A stretch of DNA of 11,662 nt from Clostridiaceae bacterium UBA4839 (GTDB taxonomy: Bacteria > Bacillota > Clostridia > Clostridiales > Caloramatoraceae): NCBI GenBank assembly GCA_002400085.1, contig DHEX01000061.1, forward strand, positions 1 through 11,662, read 5' to 3'. The position numbers were made by a program, and so were the translations under genes. This document shows, one piece after another, positions 1 to 8,541 of this stretch. The notes below the pieces were generated by a model. It did no database searches, was not told the DNA's origin, and was given only the letters and a program-made list of their open reading frames with translations. Positions within the stretch are counted from its first letter, which is position 1; every line of letters starts with the position of its first letter.

Positions 1-1304
1 ACGTGTCCCGTCGCCGGGAACATATCTACTGGCTGTATTTCCTCTACCTTATAACTGTGTTTAGTTAAAAACTTTATATCCCGCTCCTGGGTAACTGGAT
101 TACATGATATATAGATTACTTTTTTTGGTGATAGGCGAACTAAGGAAGACAAAAATTTCTCGTCGCTGCCGCTGCGAGGGGGGTCCATAAATACTACATC
201 AACGTTTTGTTTTTTCATTGCTAAGCTAACCATAAAATCACTAGCATCATCATTATAAAAAAATGCATTGGTTATTTTATTGCGTTTCGCATTTTTAATT
301 ACATCTTTAACTGCATCCTTATTTAGTTCTACACCAATAACATTTTTTACTTTACTGCTGACAATAAGTGAAATAGTCCCAATACCGCAATAAGCATCAA
401 GGACTGCTTCATTTCCCTTTAACTTTGCCATATCAATGGCTTTATTGTAAAGAACTTCAGTTTGTATTGGGTTGACTTGGTAAAATGATTTTGGTGAAAT
501 TTGAAATACACAGTTGCATAAGGTATCCTCAATATATCCTTTCCCAAACAGCACCTTCTCTACATTACCAAGCACCATACTGGTTTTGCGGTCGTTGACA
601 TTCATGACAATAGTCGTAATCTCAGGATGCTTTTTTAATAATTCCCTAACAAAATTATTCTTACCAGGAAATATCTGAGATGAAACTACAAGTACAACCA
701 TGATTTGATTGCTGGCAAATCCTGTTTTTACTAAAATGTGGCGAAGAAAGCCCTGCCCTGTATCCTCATTATATGGCTTCATTTTGTGAACACGCATGAT
801 TTTGCAAATAGATGCAATTATTTCATCTGCACGCCTATCCTGGATAATACATTCCTCTATTGGAATTACATTATGAGTATTTTCCTCATAAATTCCTGAT
901 ATGATTTTCCCATTTTTATCATAAGCTAATGTGGAATGCACTTTATTGCGATAAAAATATGGTTTTTCCATCATTATTATTTCATTAACTTTATGATATT
1001 GTTTCATTAGTTTTTCAACACTCTTTTGTTTGAATTTCCTCTGTCCCTCTAAGGACAAATGCTGCAGCTGGCAGCCGCCGCACTTATTAAAATATTTGCA
1101 TTTTGGTTCAACTCTATATTCTGATTTTTCTTCAATTCTAATTACCTTTGCGTTTATAAAGTTTCTTTGACAAAGCACTTCAACAACAGCAGTTTCCCCA
1201 TCAATTAAATTAGGTACATGAACTTCCTTACCCTTTATTTTTACAATCCCTTTTCCTTCCTCGTCCATTCCAATGCATTTTATTTTTACCTGTTCCCTGC
1301 TCAT
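1..1304 (-). CDS. rlmD: 23S rRNA (uracil-5-)-methyltransferase, RlmD/RlmCD type, 3' end cut by window edge
   Basis: This enzyme transfers a methyl group from S-adenosylmethionine to C5 of a uracil in 23S rRNA (U1939 for RlmD; the Bacillus RlmCD form also modifies U747). The frame stays open for 434 codons to the window edge. Residues 1-60 form a TRAM-like RNA-binding domain. Cysteines 69, 75 and 78 (CX5CGGC) plus Cys152 match the four iron-sulfur cluster ligands of the family. The SAM-binding motif DAYCGIGT is at 303-310, the MDPPRSG motif at 373-379, and the catalytic cysteine is Cys401 in SCNP. The sequence leaves the window at PATGH; the family usually continues with about 20 residues beginning VETVVLL. 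The start is ATG at 1304, preceded by AAAAGGTGA at good spacing. The family is certain. Which uracil it modifies cannot be read from the sequence. Confidence 0.95.
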   Translation of the reverse strand, partial: MSREQVKIKCIGMDEEGKGIVKIKGKEVHVPNLIDGETAVVEVLCQRNFINAKVIRIEEKSEYRVEPKCKYFNKCGGCQLQHLSLEGQRKFKQKSVEKLMKQYHKVNEIIMMEKPYFYRNKVHSTLAYDKNGKIISGIYEENTHNVIPIEECIIQDRRADEIIASICKIMRVHKMKPYNEDTGQGFLRHILVKTGFASNQIMVVLVVSSQIFPGKNNFVRELLKKHPEITTIVMNVNDRKTSMVLGNVEKVLFGKGYIEDTLCNCVFQISPKSFYQVNPIQTEVLYNKAIDMAKLKGNEAVLDAYCGIGTISLIVSSKVKNVIGVELNKDAVKDVIKNAKRNKITNAFFYNDDASDFMVSLAMKKQNVDVVFMDPPRSGSDEKFLSSLVRLSPKKVIYISCNPVTQERDIKFLTKHSYKVEEIQPVDMFPATGH

Positions 1305-1333
1305 ATTTTCACCTTTTCTTAAGTAATTAATTT

Positions 1334-1519
1334 TCATCTTAATAATACCTTTAATCTTTTTCCATTTATTATATCATATTGCTCTTTATAAAAAAATACA
1401 GCAATTAACCCTGCTGCATAGGATACTATCCACAATACTGCAATTGAAATCCATTTTAATATTTTAAAAATAACTTTATATTTATATGTAATCATTTTTA
1501 AGTAAAACTTCAACTTCAT
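1334..1519 (-). CDS. Possible small single-span membrane protein, doubtful
   Basis: I do not recognise this 61-codon frame. It has a basic N-terminus, one strongly hydrophobic segment at about residues 24-44 (ending GLIAVFFY) and a polar, basic tail, which suggests a single-pass membrane peptide. It ends 29 bases before rlmD. Against it, the start lies inside the surviving 3' end of the decayed sugar kinase in another frame, and no clear ribosome binding site precedes either the first ATG or the internal ATG at codon 9 (1495). If real, the shorter 53-residue form is as likely, because it would overlap the old kinase stop by only 14 bases. It may equally be chance open frame in AT-rich decaying DNA. 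Confidence 0.3.
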   Translation of the reverse strand: MKLKFYLKMITYKYKVIFKILKWISIAVLWIVSYAAGLIAVFFYKEQYDIINGKRLKVLLR

Positions 1520-1666
1520 TCATATTAGGTAATGCACTTATAGCGCCTTTTTTGCTGCAAGTTAAAGCAGCTGCAATATTAGCAAATTTAATTATACTGT
1601 ATGCTTGCACTTTTGATTAGGTATAAAATCAATTAAAGCTTCTCCTATTGTAAATATCTTTGGCAT
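1482..1666 (-). pseudogene. PfkB-family sugar kinase (fructokinase-like) remnant with large internal deletion
   Basis: From the ATG at 1666 the frame reads MPKIFTIGEALIDFIPNQK, the standard start of clostridial fructokinase-like PfkB kinases, and then stops at 1592. In a second frame directly after, it reads KFANIAAALTCSKKGAISAL and then PNMNEVEVLL, the standard end of the same family (normally FANAAAALTxTKxGAIPALP, then a short acidic tail), and stops at 1482. A PfkB kinase has about 320 residues; only about 20 N-terminal and 35 C-terminal codons remain. The sugar-binding core, the ATP site and the GAGD catalytic loop are missing, so it cannot be active. The ribosome binding site AAGGGGGTT before the ATG is intact. 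Both termini matching one family in the right order makes chance unlikely. I infer one internal deletion with a shift of frame at the join, near 1592-1605. Confidence 0.85.
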
Positions 1667-2003
1667 AATACAACCCCCTTACCGTTTTTTGCATTGCAAA
1701 TAGTATTTTGAAATCTTCTTTGCATTTCTTCCTCTAAATCATTATCATAGTCCTTTGTGTGCTTATATCAAGCTACTTCAATATATTGTACAAGCCCCAT
1801 CCATTCTTAGAAACATATCCAATGTATTTGGGCACCATCAGCAAGCAAGGAACATATCAACAATGATATAATCCGATATTGATTTAATGGTAGAGAAACA
1901 ATAGTTAGCATTAAAGTTGCATATAAAACTAATAATGCATAGAAGATTAAATTATAGTCGCCCTCCCTGTCTTATTTAATTTGCAAATCATTATATTTCT
2001 CAT
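1645..2003 (-). pseudogene. Decayed unidentified gene with frameshift and two internal stops
   Basis: A strong ribosome binding site (AAGGAGC, 2018-2012) precedes an ATG at 2003 that opens only an 18-residue frame (MRNIMICKLNK and so on, stop at 1947). The frame one shift away stays open from 1971 to 1645 apart from a TAA at 1809-1807 and a TGA at 1770-1768. Two stops in about 109 codons is fewer than expected by chance in such AT-rich DNA. Its first half is hydrophobic (LIFYALLVLYATLMLTIV) and its second half is polar and charged (DYDNDLEEEMQRRF). It ends overlapping the start of the kinase remnant, as a neighbour in one operon would. A TATAAT at 2040-2035 could serve as a -10 box, but I see no matching -35. 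I recognise no family. It is probably a broken small membrane-associated protein, but could be non-coding. Confidence 0.35.
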
Positions 2004-2058
2004 ATAAAATCGCTCCTTCCACTATTATATAAAAATTATAACATAGCTACCCTCAAAA

Positions 2059-4041
2059 TCAGTTTACACCACCTGATATAGCAATATCTCTTATTGATTC
2101 TAGAAATCGGTCAACATTGTTTTCTTTAATCAAATTGTCCAGAGTTTCTTTATTGCTGATTATGTTGTTTAAGCATTTGAAAAAGCTCTTCATGGCATTA
2201 TCTTTTGAGTAATCTTCCTTTTTTACAGCTAAAAGTAAGACAATCTGCACCTTATCATTGCCCCACATAATTGGGTTTTCTAATGTAAGTATGCTTATGG
2301 TTGAAGAAATTATATGGTTGGTATCACCATGGGGTATGGCCAATAAGTTGCCTATCCCAGTGGACCCTATATTTTCTCTCTTTAATACCGATCCTAAAAA
2401 ATTATGATCTATTCGCCCTGAATTTTGCAGTTTATTTGTAATAAACCTTATAACTTCAATCTTGCTTTTCAGATTCTTATTTAAAAAAATAAAATCTCTG
2501 CAAATGAATTTATTAATCTTACCATCTTTTTTAAATTCCATGTCAGTTATGTGCCTATTTACCGCTTCTTTAATATTTATTTCCTCTGCCATATCAATAA
2601 TAGGACTTATCTTTATATAGTCAATGCCAGGCTCATCAATATCTACTGATGAAAATATAAAGCTTATCGAATTATTTTTTGCATATTTGCGAATTTCTTT
2701 TGTGGAAATGCTGCCTTTAAAATCTATCCATGGAAATATCTTTTCCAATTTTATTTGTAGATAATTTGAAACGCCTATCCCAAAATGGCACACGATAACT
2801 GCCGAATATTTTTTATCTGGATCCTTTTTATTTCTTTCGATGGAGGCCAGAAAATGAATAGTAATATATGCTACCTCTTCTCTTGGTATTTGCATATTGT
2901 ATTCTGCGTTAAAACTATCCACAATATCTAAAATTTCATAATACAAATATGGACTCATTTGCTTTATTTTATCCGATATTGGATTTTCTAGCGGCAGCCC
3001 ATAATTGATTCTATTGAGGGAAGCATATAAATGTAATCTTAAACCTTGTTTCAGTGTTTCATCGGATTTAAAAGATACCTCTTCAGTACCTTCCAAATTA
3101 TCCAGCAGGTTATCTATCAAAATATCGATGATATTTGAATCGGAATGCCTTGTAAAATTGATCAGTTCTATATTGCTCCCATTACTATATTTCATTCCCA
3201 ATAAGTTTATTGCTAAATAAATTATTTCATCTTCCGGAAACTTTATGGAAAATATACCTTCCAGTGATGATGCTAATTTCAGTGCCCATGAGTATTGAAT
3301 TTTGGATGTAACCAGATCTTTTTCACTCTCAGATAACCTTATTGAGCGCTTTAAATTTATTCTTTTTATCATAAAAAGAATGCATATGGTCAAATCATCG
3401 ATAGACTCATCAGCAAATGATACATTGATATTCTCTTGCAAATCAATTATAGCTTTATTGACAGTATCTATTTCGTATGGCATAAAAATACTTCTTAAAA
3501 TAGATTTGGTCTTCTTAAATTCCCCTAAACTTTTGATAATCTTTGATAATACCTCTCTCTTATTCTTCTCCTGTCCTTCTATAAAATTGCCAATCTTTTG
3601 TTTAGAGACTATTTTTAAGCTATATTTCTCAAGTCGATTTCCAATGTCATTTAGGTCGTCTGCAATTATCTTTTCATTAACATAATACTTTTGTGCCAAC
3701 TTCTTCAAAGTTAACGGTTTTGTTGACATCAATAATGTATATGCCAAATCAAATCTTCGTTCATCAATTGAAAGTTTATCTTCGCTCACATAATTGCTGC
3801 TTAATATATGATTAAGAGTTAATTTAGAATCTTCCTTGATTCTCAAGCAAATTCCCTTTCCTCTTTTCCTCTCAAGCTTCAAATCGTCAGAAAACTTGAT
3901 AAGGTATTTATCTAATTTGTCGAGGGAGTTTCTGATCGTCTTGTCGGAACAGTTTTCATATTTAGCCATTTCTCTGACTAGTACAAATGTATTCTTTTTT
4001 TCATATAGAATCCTTACCAAGTTTTCTTCCCTCTTGTTCAT
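2059..4041 (-). CDS. MtlR/BglG-type PTS-controlled transcriptional regulator (HTH-PRD-PRD-EIIB-EIIA)
   Basis: This 660-residue protein has the architecture of MtlR/LicR-type activators: an N-terminal helix-turn-helix (about 5-45), a second HTH of the Mga type (about 95-145), two PTS regulation domains (about 180-290 and 300-405), an EIIB-like domain with Cys418 in CHFGIGVSN, and an EIIA-like domain (about 512-655) with His571 in AIPHG. Such proteins are switched by phosphorylation from HPr and the PTS enzymes. PRD2 keeps both conserved histidines (His337, His396), but the matching positions of PRD1 appear to be Cys220 and Asn279. The ATG is preceded by GGAAGGTGAG, and only 4 bases separate it from the mannosidase stop, so it is the last gene of the operon it probably controls. 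The two HTH domains argue for a DNA-binding activator rather than an RNA antiterminator. The sugar it responds to is inferred from its neighbours. Confidence 0.9.
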   Translation of the reverse strand: MNKREENLVRILYEKKNTFVLVREMAKYENCSDKTIRNSLDKLDKYLIKFSDDLKLERKRGKGICLRIKEDSKLTLNHILSSNYVSEDKLSIDERRFDLAYTLLMSTKPLTLKKLAQKYYVNEKIIADDLNDIGNRLEKYSLKIVSKQKIGNFIEGQEKNKREVLSKIIKSLGEFKKTKSILRSIFMPYEIDTVNKAIIDLQENINVSFADESIDDLTICILFMIKRINLKRSIRLSESEKDLVTSKIQYSWALKLASSLEGIFSIKFPEDEIIYLAINLLGMKYSNGSNIELINFTRHSDSNIIDILIDNLLDNLEGTEEVSFKSDETLKQGLRLHLYASLNRINYGLPLENPISDKIKQMSPYLYYEILDIVDSFNAEYNMQIPREEVAYITIHFLASIERNKKDPDKKYSAVIVCHFGIGVSNYLQIKLEKIFPWIDFKGSISTKEIRKYAKNNSISFIFSSVDIDEPGIDYIKISPIIDMAEEINIKEAVNRHITDMEFKKDGKINKFICRDFIFLNKNLKSKIEVIRFITNKLQNSGRIDHNFLGSVLKRENIGSTGIGNLLAIPHGDTNHIISSTISILTLENPIMWGNDKVQIVLLLAVKKEDYSKDNAMKSFFKCLNNIISNKETLDNLIKENNVDRFLESIRDIAISGGVN

Positions 4042-4045
4042 AAAC

Positions 4046-6706
4046 TCACCTTCCGATATTAATTGGCGAATAAATAATGCTTTTCACTTCGCATGTCCCA
4101 ACTTTTATTTTACCATCGTCTATCTTTAAAATTGGATTTTCGTCCAGTGTAGATTCATAAACCTCGCCTTCTGCGCCCTTAAATGCCGCTTCTCTGTTTA
4201 CTGCTCTATCAGGATTATAGAATCTGATGACCAAATCGTCTTTTCCCTCTCTTTTTTTAACAGTCGATAATATAACATCACCCATTATCTCAAATGCGGA
4301 ATAATCCAAAGGCAAGTCCTTGGTATCAGGATTTGTTATTACAAAGTAAGTGGTATTGTTCTTAAACTGTGCTCCCTGGTATGAAATAATAGGTGTGAGA
4401 ATTTCCTTTGCATTCTTTGCAAATTCATATGGCTCATATCTATCATGGTGTGATATATAATACCTAGCATTTATTTCTTTGTTTATAAGTTCGGCATCAA
4501 ATGTTGGCGCTTTTGTTCCTGACTCCCTGCCTGGACGGTCATTCAGATTTTCTTTGCCAAGATATGGGGTAGACCTCATTATGGTCATAGCAATTTTATT
4601 AAATCTTTCGCCAATGATCTGATATTCCCTTACCGAATCAGTGACCACTTGTACTGCGAAATCTCGGTTTGATATGCCGACAAAACTCTGCATTGGCTCT
4701 ATTGTCCTTGGTTTTTCATTCCAGGCTTGTTCCTTCCAAAACTCAACTTCTTTTAGATAAACCTTTCTTTTTATAGTACCGAACTGTTCATCAGCATATG
4801 AATATTCTGCATGTATATCAGTATTTACAACCATCCTTAATCTATGCTCTATTGCTCTGTTAAGTATGGTCACATCAATTCCTATATTTGGATTGTTTTT
4901 AATTAAAGAAAGGTCTAAATCTATGATATTGTTTACGGAAGTTTTTCCTTGACTTCTTTCTTCCAGGTTATAAGGAAGCGGCATTTTAAAGGTTACATGC
5001 AATGTATTTTTAAGTGTATTTAACCTGCTGTAAATGTTTTTAACTTCAACATTTCTTAAATATTTATTACCTGTAGGCTCGGAATAGTCATAACTGTCGC
5101 CTTCATCGCCATCATCTTCAAAATAAACTGCGTCCTTGCAATTCCTCTTTCTTTTTTTATCATATATATCTATAATCCCATTGTCATATACAGATATGGA
5201 AAAATACTCATTTTCAATAAAATTATTACTCCTAGACGATGGTTCATATGGTTTTTCTTTTTCCCTGATATAAAGTGTTTTATAGCTAAATGGCTGCAGT
5301 CTTTCGATATTAATTAATACTTTAGCATCATATATATTTTTTATTTCCTTGTGCCAGCAAGTATTGGAATCATTGTCTACACCAATTTCCTTAATTGATT
5401 TTTTTAAAAGAGAATCAGTTACGTTTTTAATGTCAATAATTTGCGATTGATATATATTGCCCTGCTCGTCATAGATTTCAACCTCGGTAGACGGCAAAAA
5501 CAGCTGAGCTTCCAAAAGGCCTCCCCTCTCATATGGAAGAAGATTATATACTTGGAATTGGAAGTTGTCCTTCACTGGAATCTTTGTGCTTATTTCTCTA
5601 AGCTTCAGTTCGGTTAACGAAACGGAAAGATTATTTGCTTCAATGAATCTATGTTCAACATACCTGTTGGTCTCATCAGAATTGCACATTCCTATGCTAT
5701 CATGGGCAGAATTATCAAGCATCAGTTTCCATACCTTTTCAAAAACCTTCTCCTCATACCTAAAACCGAGCATATGAGCCATAGATGATACAGGCTCGGC
5801 GATATTTTGAAGGTAGTTTTCAATCCTGTTATTCATTATTTTTAAATCTGCACGAGTAGAAAAAATACTCTTATGTGTCCTTGAATATTGTCCAAAAGTA
5901 AATTCACCTTGATATCTTTCAAAATCCATACCTGATCTTTCAATTTCAGATATCCCTTCCTCAAGCGGCATTATTTCAAAATCCATATTGGGCAATACTT
6001 TTTGGGCTGTTTCAATAATCTGGGGCAAATTCTTTCTAATCGGTTTTTGGTCTTCCCCATTAAATAATAATATCAGTCCTGTCCTGTACTTTTCCTTTAA
6101 TTTATCTACAATCAGCATTATATATTCTTTGAGTTCATCAGGCTTCTCAGGTGGATATCCAAAGCTGCCATAAGCATAAATGTTGTGAGCAAATACTTCA
6201 TCGCCGTTCGGTGAGCTCCAATAAAACTCTCTATTCCTAACCAGTTCGTCTGAAATACCCCTTCTAAATGCTGCATACTTAAATCCAAATCCCCTATAAA
6301 TTTGCGGCATCTGCTCACTCATTCCAAATGAATCTGGCAGATATCCTACCTTCATACAATTTCCAAGTTCTTTGGCTTTGCGGGTACCATAAAGCAGGTT
6401 TCTGATCAGGGACTCCCCTGATATCACCAGCGTATCTGGTTGAGTATACCATGGCCCGATGATTATTCTATTCTCTTTAGCAAGTTTTTTGATTCTATCC
6501 TCCATATCAGGCCTCATGGAGATATAATCTTCTATTATTGAAGTCTGCCCATCAAATATAAAGCATTTAAATTTCTCATCCTGCTCCAAATACTCAATGA
6601 CTTCATCAAAATCATGAAGAGAGTAAATCATGGATTTTGATGATGTGAAATACCATTCTCTATCCCAATGAGTATGAGGGATTATACCTATCTTTAATCT
6701 TTTCAT
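4046..6706 (-). CDS. GH38 alpha-mannosidase, MngB-like, probably acting on a PTS-phosphorylated mannoside
   Basis: A cytoplasmic glycoside hydrolase family 38 enzyme of 886 residues, close in length to E. coli MngB, with no signal peptide. The N-terminal catalytic domain opens with HTHWDREW (11-18), giving zinc ligands His13 and Asp15. Asp125 in LPDSFG is the expected nucleophile and third ligand, and His335 in SAHDS the fourth. The rest is the beta-rich C-terminal domain of the family. In E. coli, MngB hydrolyses 6-phosphomannosyl-glycerate made by the MngA PTS. Here the gene follows EIIC by 122 bases and precedes the PRD regulator by 4, so I infer a phosphorylated alpha-mannoside substrate. 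Plain alpha-mannosides or glycan fragments are possible, since bacterial GH38 members with the same motif act on these. The ribosome binding site is a near-perfect TAAGGAGG 4 bases before ATG. Confidence 0.92.
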   Translation of the reverse strand: MKRLKIGIIPHTHWDREWYFTSSKSMIYSLHDFDEVIEYLEQDEKFKCFIFDGQTSIIEDYISMRPDMEDRIKKLAKENRIIIGPWYTQPDTLVISGESLIRNLLYGTRKAKELGNCMKVGYLPDSFGMSEQMPQIYRGFGFKYAAFRRGISDELVRNREFYWSSPNGDEVFAHNIYAYGSFGYPPEKPDELKEYIMLIVDKLKEKYRTGLILLFNGEDQKPIRKNLPQIIETAQKVLPNMDFEIMPLEEGISEIERSGMDFERYQGEFTFGQYSRTHKSIFSTRADLKIMNNRIENYLQNIAEPVSSMAHMLGFRYEEKVFEKVWKLMLDNSAHDSIGMCNSDETNRYVEHRFIEANNLSVSLTELKLREISTKIPVKDNFQFQVYNLLPYERGGLLEAQLFLPSTEVEIYDEQGNIYQSQIIDIKNVTDSLLKKSIKEIGVDNDSNTCWHKEIKNIYDAKVLINIERLQPFSYKTLYIREKEKPYEPSSRSNNFIENEYFSISVYDNGIIDIYDKKRKRNCKDAVYFEDDGDEGDSYDYSEPTGNKYLRNVEVKNIYSRLNTLKNTLHVTFKMPLPYNLEERSQGKTSVNNIIDLDLSLIKNNPNIGIDVTILNRAIEHRLRMVVNTDIHAEYSYADEQFGTIKRKVYLKEVEFWKEQAWNEKPRTIEPMQSFVGISNRDFAVQVVTDSVREYQIIGERFNKIAMTIMRSTPYLGKENLNDRPGRESGTKAPTFDAELINKEINARYYISHHDRYEPYEFAKNAKEILTPIISYQGAQFKNNTTYFVITNPDTKDLPLDYSAFEIMGDVILSTVKKREGKDDLVIRFYNPDRAVNREAAFKGAEGEVYESTLDENPILKIDDGKIKVGTCEVKSIIYSPINIGR

Positions 6707-6728
6707 TTTGCCTCCTTATTACAAAGAT

Positions 6729-6751
6729 AAGGGAACCATAAAGGATCCCTT
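6729..6751 (-). promoter_or_regulatory. Intercistronic hairpin between EIIC and mannosidase genes
   Basis: In the 122-base gap the transcript can fold AAGGGATCC and GGTTCCCTT into a nine-pair stem with one mismatch and a five-base loop. No run of U follows, so it is not a standard terminator. It lies 23 bases before the mannosidase start. It may protect or process the mRNA, or set the level of mannosidase relative to the transporter. Role inferred. Confidence 0.4.
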
Positions 6752-6828
6752 AATAGATTTAAAATATGCTTTTAAAAAATGAATAAATAAGATTTTCTTA
6801 ATTTCACATTTTGGTATTATTTGTTTTA

Positions 6829-8070
6829 CTAAAATATTTCCAATTTCCCTTTTTTGATTAAATTATTTCTGTGAAATACATTGATAACAGCAATCAAGAT
6901 AGAGCCTACGGCTAGTCCTATAATATATGCAACCTTCCCGTGAATCAATGGCCATGCCCATACTGCAGATTCCGGGAACCATTGGACTGCACCTAATGCA
7001 ATGGCTGTAACCGACCCTATAATCGAGCAAATAACATATAATGGAATTGTAAATGAAGGTCTTTCTAATGCAAAGGGAATTGCGCCTTCTGAAATTCCCA
7101 TAAATGCCAAGAATATGGATGTTTTCCCCGCCTCATGAAATTGCTTGTCATATACCCTTCTGCCTACCAGCTTTTTATCAATAAGAGCACTTAATCCCAG
7201 CCCTATTGAAGGAGTAACAATGGCCAATACTCTTGCAGTGATAGGAAGAGTTTTCTCCATCGTGAATGCTGTAGCAACAAATCCGGCTGCTTTGTTGACA
7301 GGCCCTCCTAAATCAAATGCTGTTGCAGCGGAAAGTATTACTGCATATACCATTTCTCCTGCTTTTCCTGCAGATTGAAGTATGTTTTTAATACCGTTGT
7401 TTATAGATCCGCCAATTGGTGTTACTACATATACCATTACTATGTATGTAAAAAGTGCTGTCAATAATGGAACCAAAAAAGTAGTTTTAAATGCCAGCCA
7501 ATTGTGTGATACTTTTATCTTTTCATTCAACCATTTAACAAAATATCCAACTGCAAAGGCTATTATGACTCCGCCTAAAAACCCCGAAGCAACTGGTGTC
7601 TTTGCTACCCATTTTCCATCTGTCAATTTCATTATGGCAACCGGATTATTTGCTACATAACCGCCGATAAACCCGGCAAGCAGAGCTGTTTTTCCGCCTA
7701 TTGAATTGGCAGTAAATGCTGCAAACATAGGTACTGCAAATCCGAATAATGTAAATCCAAAGCTTGCCATTGTATTTGACAGCCTTAGCAGTGATTCGTT
7801 AAATCCCGTAAACTGTCCTGAATTCAATGCATCTACAATAGATAATGAAGGATCAATTCCTAATATGACATAAGGTATAATTTGTGAAAATGCGCCAATA
7901 AGTCCACCCATGATTAATATTGGTATCATATATGATATCCCTGTCATTATGTGCTTACTTATTTCGGTCCATGCAGATTGCTTCCCACTCTTTGAGGTTA
8001 CCTGCCCAGTGGATTTATGAACTATGGGCTTGTCATCTGACGAACCTACGGTTCTCTTTGTAATTGCCAT
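6829..8070 (-). CDS. PTS fructose/mannose(-glycerate)-family EIIC permease subunit
   Basis: A membrane permease of 413 residues that carries the sugar across the membrane while EIIB phosphorylates it. Hallmarks of the fructose-type EIIC family are MTGISYMIPILIMGG (42-56), the loop GFIGGYVANNP (133-143), FDLGGPVNKAA (252-262) and GISEGAIPFA (325-334). Alternating hydrophobic segments run from about residue 41 to 398. The first 40 residues are hydrophilic and look like a leftover linker from an EIIB-EIIC fusion such as E. coli MngA, but here EIIB is a separate gene 81 bases upstream. The ATG at 8070 follows AAGGGGG at normal spacing. The family alone does not give the sugar. The next gene, a GH38 mannosidase, points to an alpha-mannoside; fructose would be the default family guess. 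Confidence 0.93.
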   Translation of the reverse strand: MAITKRTVGSSDDKPIVHKSTGQVTSKSGKQSAWTEISKHIMTGISYMIPILIMGGLIGAFSQIIPYVILGIDPSLSIVDALNSGQFTGFNESLLRLSNTMASFGFTLFGFAVPMFAAFTANSIGGKTALLAGFIGGYVANNPVAIMKLTDGKWVAKTPVASGFLGGVIIAFAVGYFVKWLNEKIKVSHNWLAFKTTFLVPLLTALFTYIVMVYVVTPIGGSINNGIKNILQSAGKAGEMVYAVILSAATAFDLGGPVNKAAGFVATAFTMEKTLPITARVLAIVTPSIGLGLSALIDKKLVGRRVYDKQFHEAGKTSIFLAFMGISEGAIPFALERPSFTIPLYVICSIIGSVTAIALGAVQWFPESAVWAWPLIHGKVAYIIGLAVGSILIAVINVFHRNNLIKKGKLEIF

Positions 8071-8151
8071 TTTAAATTTCCCCCTTTTCTTATGTGAAAT
8101 AGTAAATTAAATATTATTGCAGGAAGGCATCCTATAGTGCTTAAAAACTCA

Positions 8152-8472
8152 TTATTTAAATCCTAAATCTTCTTCAATTTCCTCTAAAACACCCTTTGGG
8201 TTTTTAATTAATTCTCGTAATTCGACTTCATATATCTCATATCCTTCAAACCTATCCATTCCCTCAGGTGTAATAGCTACTGAATGAATTATTATATCTG
8301 CTTGTGCAATATCATCTGATGTAAGTTTGTTTTTAATGCCGTCTGACCCTTGAGTTTCAACCTTAACATCGTAACCCTTTTCTTTTGCTGCCTTTTCTAA
8401 TGCTTCGGCAGCCATAAATGTATGAGCAAGTCCCATTGTGCAAGCACATAACCCTACAAGTTTTCTTGCCAT
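8152..8472 (-). CDS. PTS fructose/mannose(-glycerate)-family EIIB subunit
   Basis: A cytoplasmic phosphocarrier of 106 residues that takes phosphate from EIIA on a cysteine and passes it to the sugar held by EIIC. The phosphorylation loop is CTMGLAHTFMAAEAL, with Cys11 aligned to the active cysteine of the family motif CPTGIAHT; proline is replaced by threonine and threonine by methionine. Cys9 lies just before it. KVETQGSDGIKNKL (37-50) is also typical of fructose-type EIIB. The frame is open to an ATG at 8490, but that ATG overlaps the ribosome binding site GGGAGGTG, which sits 8 bases before the ATG at 8472. I therefore place the start at 8472, giving MARKLVGLCAC. The gene begins 69 bases after the EIIA stop and belongs to the same operon. 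Confidence 0.93.
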   Translation of the reverse strand: MARKLVGLCACTMGLAHTFMAAEALEKAAKEKGYDVKVETQGSDGIKNKLTSDDIAQADIIIHSVAITPEGMDRFEGYEIYEVELRELIKNPKGVLEEIEEDLGFK

Positions 8473-8541
8473 GTTTGTTTCACCTCCCATCTTAATAAAT
8501 TATATATATATGAATTGCTTATATTAGAAGCATATAGAGTC

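Noticed and set aside
2010..2058. Intrinsic terminator after the regulator gene
   Set aside because: The sequence after the stop is AT-rich with no GC-containing stem followed by T's; the operon's end cannot be placed from the sequence.
3302..3685. 127-codon plus-strand frame opposite the regulator gene
   Set aside because: Antisense to the PRD region of a clearly coding gene, with no ribosome binding site or recognisable motif.
8473..8541. Small stem (TGCTT/AAGCA) in the EIIA-EIIB gap
   Set aside because: Only 5 pairs with a 7-base AT-rich loop; such stems are expected by chance here.
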